Source: Anthopleura xanthogrammica (taxonomy: Eukaryota; Cnidaria; Anthozoa; Actiniaria; Actiniidae). From it: a DNA stretch of 64,000 bases. This document shows positions 58,253-64,000 of this stretch, piece by piece. The notes beneath the pieces were generated by a model, which worked only from the letters and a program-made list of their open reading frames with translations, searched no databases and was not told the DNA's origin. Position numbers and translations under genes: made by a program. Each line of letters opens with the position of its first letter. Within the stretch, counting starts at the first letter, position 1. The stretch is from assembly GCA_964019055.1 (NCBI GenBank), contig OZ025217.1, positions 1,131,501-1,195,500 of the forward strand, in the 5' to 3' direction.

Positions 58253-61200
58253 AAGAAATCGAGCCTACAGACTATCCTGCTTTTGGGTCACCGGTTTAGA
58301 TTTCAGTTCTACGCCGCTGACCAAAAGCGCGCAGTCTCTAAAGACAAGATTCCAGTCCCCAAACCGTGGTTAGCTTGAAAGCCGTCAGTCCCTCTCTTTC
58401 CCTTGGTCACTGTTTATGGATTTGCCGTAGCTTAACAGTGATGGCATCGTGTATACAAGATTTTCATTGGCTGACCAGTAGCCTCTTGGTTTGTGATTGG
58501 TTCAAGTGATATGGTCAATTTCGTACCTTGACCATGCCGTTTGCCGTGTAGTTCCACGGTATGCGAACCCACCCTCGGACAAACTCAGTACTTTATCGAC
58601 ACCAGACATCACTGTCATTAGTGAATGCATAGATGACCGACTGGCAGAGCAGGAAAACGACCCGGGGAAAACGACAAGGCTGCTACTGACTTTCTTCATT
58701 TTTTAAAATTTACTTGTAGGTGATACTGCAAAACTATAAGTGTTTCATTTGTGTCACTGTTGCTCCAAACTTGTGACAAAAAATCTGTCGAACTAAAGTA
58801 AAGCTACTGACTTGGAGATATTCACAGAATATCAATTCTTCTGCTGCATGATCAAATATCACTTCTCCAAAAATACAAGAAGTTATATCTCTAAACCTCA
58901 GTCACTAGATTTTGGTCGCACTTGATATTTTGTACTTTTGGCCCAAAAAGAGCAAAATTTTTAGCTTAAAAACGTATAGTTTTCCTTAGCGAGAGGCCAA
59001 AAACGGTTTTTCTGCTCTTCCTGACCAACTAATATTGAAACACATTCGGTTTTGTAAACAGCAGGGCAAGCCTGAGGCGAAAAGCGGTGTAGTCCATTCT
59101 ACATAATAGTTGTTACATGGAAGGGGTGTTTTTTGTCAATCATAGAGGCTGTGTTAGCGATGGTCTACAGTCCTTGGGGTTACCGCACACACTGAACGGT
59201 CTGCCTCAAGCAAAATATTGCTTAAACCCTGTTAACTTTGCTTAAACTTAGTGAAACACTTGAATTGAAATAAAACACTATTCAGTATAGTTGACTGTCT
59301 TAGAAGCTCGATATCCAAGAATGTTAAAGCTCTAAAACATTTCCTGGCCGTTCTTGTACCCAGACCTTACTCATTTCTTAGGGGCCGATACGCTCAGGGA
59401 TCACTTCGTCTGGTTGGTGAGGCCAGTGAGCTGGAACCAATGGACAAAATAGAATCAGGTCAATCAACCATGCGCTTTTTCATGCGTTTTTAGAAAACGT
59501 GTTTTCACTGAGCTGTACACTATTCGTCGACAGAGGTTGTCTGAGTTCTTGATCATGCATGGACCAGCCATTGTCAATATGTCAATGTCATGAATCGTGT
59601 CCATGCAAGTAGAGTCACAACACTCGAAGTGGAAGAGCGTCCGCTGCGAATAACCAAAAAAAGCCCTTCATTAGCTGCAAATTGAAAAAGTTTTAATCAA
59701 TAGGAATATTAATTATCAAGGCGGATATGTAGCCAATGAGCGCAATTAATACAAGGCAGGCGATTTTCCTGAATAGATGAAAAAACACACAGTGCTAACT
59801 GGTGAGGTTACTGGTGGTCTAGTCTATCCAAGCAGGCGTAACCTATATGCGATAGGGTTTCATCGGGCAGGCTTTGTTGATATTTGATCGATAAATGTAA
59901 TCCAGTTTACTGTCCGATCGTCGCAGGTGTTGTCACTACTCTCTCTCGGTCGAACCACTAGATCGAGTACTCGCCACATGCTGTTATTGACCTTACAGCG
60001 GCATAGCATAAAAACACTCGTCTGTTGAGCTTCAGAATAGCAAGCTCGTAATCTTAATAATATCAAAAAATATGAAGAACAAGAGCCTTTTATTCTGGAT
60101 TATTGGTAAGTAATTCTATTTCTTAAGAATGATTTTGTTGTTAAGGATCCAAGGTAAATTGGGGTCGGCTGATTATGATGGATTGGTGCCTGCCTAAAGT
60201 TGAAACTTCTGCATAAAAAATTGAATTGTAGAAGGCGACGATAAGCTACCTTTAAAACGGCGAGCTCATAAAAAGTATAAATGCAACAACATCAAAGCCA
60301 CAAAACCACCGAGAGCATATCATACGATTGTTGTTATTTAGTACTGCTCTGTCTTGACAGACGTTGAGAAGGACCGCACTTCGCACTTTGCATAAATCCT
60401 GTTTGGCATTAACTCAAAAAAATTTCTAGACAATACCACTGCGGGCAGGATTAGAGGAGATTACTTTAAACTTATTATTCAGCTTGGAGGGTATTTTCTT
60501 AACATTTCTGTTTCTAATATATTCTTCAAATGGACGAAAATGAAAATTCTCATCAAGCGTATTTACTGTTTATTAAGTTGCCTCCGGAAACGACTTTGTT
60601 TGAATGTTGATTTGTGAAGCGATGCGCTTCTAATGAATGATACACGAACCATCAAGCACAGAATCATTAAAATCTTCAGACGATGATGGAAATAATTAGC
60701 AAGAATAAAACACAAAAATAATTATCATTCCTGGTATATTAGGGTATATAAAAAAAAAAGTTTCATATTCCATGATTTTACTGTGCTTTCAGCATGAAAA
60801 AGGCTCTAAATCTTTATGCATTTGTTTGTTTTTATGTAGTCAGTTTGGCCAGTTTGGTCCTCGTTTTAGCAGAAAGAAGGTTCGAATCCAAGCACCATCT
60901 ACAGCGTCGAGCTGTACAGGTAAAGCCAGTCCTTGTGGCCAAGCAATTTTAAAATTACAAGTTTGTTCTTCTTATCATCCAGGTGTATTTTGTTCAGTAT
61001 TGTTTGACAAAACGTTGTCTTTTTTTACCAATTGATATTGACCCTGAAGTCATGAAGTCATGTTTCAATGGCTCAAAGCCGCTTAAAGATTTCTTATAAT
61101 ATTACGTTTTCTACAGCAGAGTCCTTCCGATATATCATTCCCCAGTGCAGAGATCCCTTGTAATATTTTATGTGCAAACTAGTGGAAGATGCCAAGTAAT

Positions 61201-62825
61201 AAATCCAAGAAACATGACCTAAGGGCGGTAAAAAAACCAGCAATTAGTGGACGAGATTAGGCTAGCTTTTCGATGTATCTTATTTGTCGACCTTCGGTAA
61301 ATTGACCCATTTAAAGAATGCTGGGTTAAATCATTAGAGGACCCTTAATTTTAGAACTGTTAGGCAGCGCCCTGCAATCATGTAAGAATGCTATCAGCAG
61401 TTTACCGAATCAAAAAATGTCGCAGTGCGCTTGATTGAGGAGCACAAAATGATATCAAACAATATAGATATAATAGAAATTTATCTTTTTGCGCGTGAGT
61501 AGCAGCACCTTTTCTTTCATACAAGGATTGAATATCTCAGAGATAAAAACAGCGCATCCCATTCAACTGTTATCAGGAGCGAAAGCTTTGATGGCCTGTT
61601 GTGATGGTCAGTCACTGCAGGAAATAATCGAGCCAAACAGGAAAGCAAGAGACTATTATCAGTGTTATCGTTATCTGAGTATATTGGAATGCTCTGATAA
61701 TTGATGTTTTGCAGATTTTTGAAGTCCTGGCGCAGATTTGTTGTAAGAAATCCGAATCCTGTTTTTGTTAAGCGAGTTGTTGCATAGTAAAGACTCGCAC
61801 TGGAAGCAAAGAAAACCGGCTAGGAAAATAACACGAAAAACAAAAATACAAATTAACACATGCACGAGTTTTGGCAACGACGGGGGGGGTCAATTTTTTC
61901 AAGCTAACGTCGCAGTGCGCATGCGCGTACTGTACAGATTAACATCGTCGAGCATGCGCAGTTAGAAATAACGGCTTTGGGGACGGGATTGCTAAGAATT
62001 TCAAAAAGAAAATGGCAAAGTATGAGAAAAATATATATTCAACGAGATCACAATTCTAAGAAAAAATCTGCTATCTCATATTGGCTTACGCAGCGAGGTT
62101 CAAGTTCAACAGTGTACACAAGTATAATCCTAGAGACTTAATATCATACAATACGAAACCTCACTCACAGATAAACGTAATGAAGTTAATAAAGATTTAA
62201 AGATAACCCCGCCAGCAGCGTCGCGAGCAACAACTCTCATTTCGTAAATTGAATGATGAACTCCTGGCCCCGAAGTATTGGAATAATCAAGTACAATTGG
62301 AATGTTTTTTAACGTTCATATTCTGTAATAATAAAGGTTATCGGGTAAATCCAAATTAAATCCAGGCGCGTCTTATAATATTGGATATTTGAATACAGCT
62401 CGCAAGCTTGTCATGGCTGGTCAAAACGCATCCCACATGGAAAGTAGTAACCATAAGTGACGCATGCAGTCGACATATCGGGTTTGCTGATCATAACAAG
62501 GGGTTAATCATCTATGGTCTAGGGGCTGACTAACCTCCTCTGTAACTGTTCCTCCCGGGATAGCGGTGTTGGGGCTGAAATCTCCGGCGTAGCCGTGATG
62601 CTTTAGCACTCGATGTCTGCAAGTATAGTCCTGTTTATGATCAATAAACGACAAAAAATGGTTTTAAAAAACTAGTTTAAAATATGATCTTGTAAACATA
62701 TCAGTTTGGAATAGACACGAAAAATGCTAAGTGGTCTTGCGCCGATTAAGCATTGCCTGATTCAACAATAACAGAGAATTAAAGCACATTTTTTAATTTT
62801 CTCACTCCTGATCAAGGACAAGGCG
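58253..62825. other. gene-poor DNA upstream of the aminopeptidase
   Basis: No gene is supported. A segment at 59381-59457 has an acceptor-like TCATTTCTTAG before it and an open frame, but no homology. A short hairpin of GCGCATGC-containing arms at about 61892-61965 resembles the terminus of the MITE at 44.9 kb. Confidence 0.45.
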
Positions 62826-64000
62826 ATGACAAGGACCAACACCACAAAGCGTCTGGCTGACCTACGCGCTCTGATGAAATCTAGGAATATATCAGCGTAC
62901 ATCATACCCTCCACTGATGCCCACCAGGTTCGTGAGCCTTGTATAATAAAAGAAAATAAGAAGATCTCACCTGCCCCAATATATATTTTTATTATACATT
63001 TTACTCACTATCTCGCTTCTGATTGGCCGAGAGCCCATCCAATAATTGTTTAATATGTCCACGAGTTTACTACCAAGTTTTCAGGTTTTGCAAGGCTGCG
63101 CGCAGCGTTCTGCGCAACAGTTGCTCAGGTGAAAACACGGTGCATTAGACACTTTCGAGCATGCGCAGTGCGTTTTTCACTTTCGATCAGTCTGGCTGAG
63201 TGACAAAGCAATTCAAGGTGAAGCTACGGGGAAATAAAAGAATATATTAGAATTACTTAATTGTTTCCCCGGAGCCTCGTTTTGAATTGCTTTGTGCGTA
63301 ATCACTCAAGTGAAAAAGTGGGCAGTTTTTTTACGTTTGCTTGCAGCCATGTGTTAGGGCTGTGACAAATTGTCAGCTATTTTCAGAACATTTTTAGTCA
63401 ATTTTTAAAAACTTGGTGTGTAACTTGCTTTCCAGAGCGAATATATATCTTTACATGATCAAAGAAGAGCATTTATCTCTGGAATGACAGGATCATCAGG
63501 TTTGTATCTCTTAGCTAACGCAGATGGACGAAACTGCACCATTTACTTGCGCGATCATTGTTCAACTGGACCAATAAAAATAGCTGGACACGGCACGGTT
63601 TCACGGTCATGGCACTGTTACAATACGGTCATGGCACTCTCGCGGTACGGTCACAGCACTGTCGTAGCACGGTCACGGCACTCTCGAAGCACGGTCAAGG
63701 CACTGTCATTGCACGGTCACAGCACTGTCAGGGCACGAACACGGCACTCTCAAAGTACTGTCACAGCACTGTCATTGCACGGTCACAGCACTGTCAGGGC
63801 ACGAACACGGCACTCTCAAAGTACTGTCACAGCACTGTCATTGCACGGTCACAGCACTGTCAGGGCACGAACACGGCACTCTCAAAGTACTGTCACAGCA
63901 CTGTCATTGCACGGTCACAGCACTGTCAGGGCACGAACACGGCACTCTCAAAGTACTGTCACAGCACTGTCATTGCACGGTCACAGCACTGTCAGGGCAC
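62826..64000 (+). CDS. XPNPEP1: Xaa-Pro aminopeptidase 1-like, first exons (partial)
   Basis: Cytosolic metallo-aminopeptidase that removes the N-terminal residue before proline. Only its N-terminal non-catalytic domain start is in the window. Exon 1 (62826-62927) encodes 34 residues, including LADLRALMKSRNISAYIIPS and TDAHQ. A phase 0 donor (CCAG|GTTCGT) follows. Exon 2 (63436-63499) reads SEYISLHDQRRAFISGMTGS and ends in phase 1 at CAG|GTTTGT. AYIIPSxDAHQSEY, then RRAFxSGxxGSxG, is the family signature. No signal peptide precedes the domain, which favours the cytosolic XPNPEP1 form over XPNPEP2; an upstream exon cannot be excluded. The metal-binding residues lie beyond the right edge. Intron 1 carries a fragment of a MITE terminus, and intron 2 is filled by a minisatellite. 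Confidence 0.93.
63157..63180. mobile_element. solo MITE terminus in aminopeptidase intron 1
   Basis: CGAGCATGCGCAGTGCGTTT and the following TTCAC are identical to the right arm of the element at 44894-45060. The opposite arm is not visible, so this is a fragment or a related element. Confidence 0.55.
63585..64000. repeat. 22-bp minisatellite with 66-bp higher-order unit
   Basis: The basic unit is CACGGTCACAGCACTGTCAT plus two bases, in degenerate copies from 63585. From about 63710 three variants (ending AGGG, AAAG and ATTG) form a 66-bp trimer that repeats almost perfectly to the window end (CAGGGC at 63729, 63795 and onward). It continues past the right edge. Confidence 0.95.

Noticed and set aside
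59381..59520. Possible exon after TCATTTCTTAG
   Set aside because: One open frame but no homology, no partner exon, and two alternative frames are closed.
60876..60900. GGTTCGAATCC, a perfect pol III B box
   Set aside because: No cloverleaf around it; the word alone is expected by chance.

Overview
The window reads as nuclear DNA of an AT-rich invertebrate, most likely a cnidarian (an anthozoan is my best guess; this is inference). The reasons are intron-rich genes with GT/AG splice sites, a neighbouring pair of PRD-class homeobox genes that I recognise as Rx and homeobrain (hbn), a divergent class A GPCR, and abundant MITE-like elements and minisatellites. Rx, hbn and orthopedia (otp) form the ancient HRO cluster described in cnidarians and protostomes. 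Chordates lack hbn, which argues against a vertebrate.

Layout. 1-10.7 kb: gene-poor DNA with microsatellites and one degenerate GGCAAT-rich repeat. 10.8-15.7 kb (+): Rx in three exons. 15.7-18.2 kb: a short gap with simple repeats, an inverted-repeat element and a 63-codon orphan ORF. 18.3-24.6 kb (-): hbn in three exons, tail-to-tail with Rx and with the same intron phases. 24.6-31.5 kb: gene-poor DNA upstream of hbn with one MITE. 31.5-32.3 kb (-): a 111-aa single-pass membrane protein whose stop codon lies inside a tandem repeat. 33.9-39.4 kb (+): PRCC in seven exons, all introns phase 0, with two exon-end duplications and a large minisatellite in intron 6. 39.7-44.6 kb: a 119-bp satellite array of about 40 units with trimeric higher-order structure. 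44.6-51.1 kb: three MITE-like elements, a second copy of the PRCC-intron minisatellite and an 88-bp GAT-rich minisatellite. 51.1-52.5 kb (-): an intronless rhodopsin-class GPCR. 52.5-57.6 kb: gene-poor, with a long AATG array. 57.65-57.93 kb (-): a possible small two-exon gene with a YY1-type start. 62.8-64 kb (+): the first exons of a cytosolic Xaa-Pro aminopeptidase (XPNPEP1-like), which runs out of the window across a 22/66-bp minisatellite.

Rx and hbn are expected to act together in anterior neural and sensory patterning. PRCC (pre-mRNA splicing), the aminopeptidase and the small membrane protein look like ordinary neighbours with no functional link to the homeobox pair. I found no otp homeodomain on either strand; if the cluster is complete it should lie beyond the left edge. 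Exon borders come from reading splice sites and frame continuity by eye, not from transcripts.
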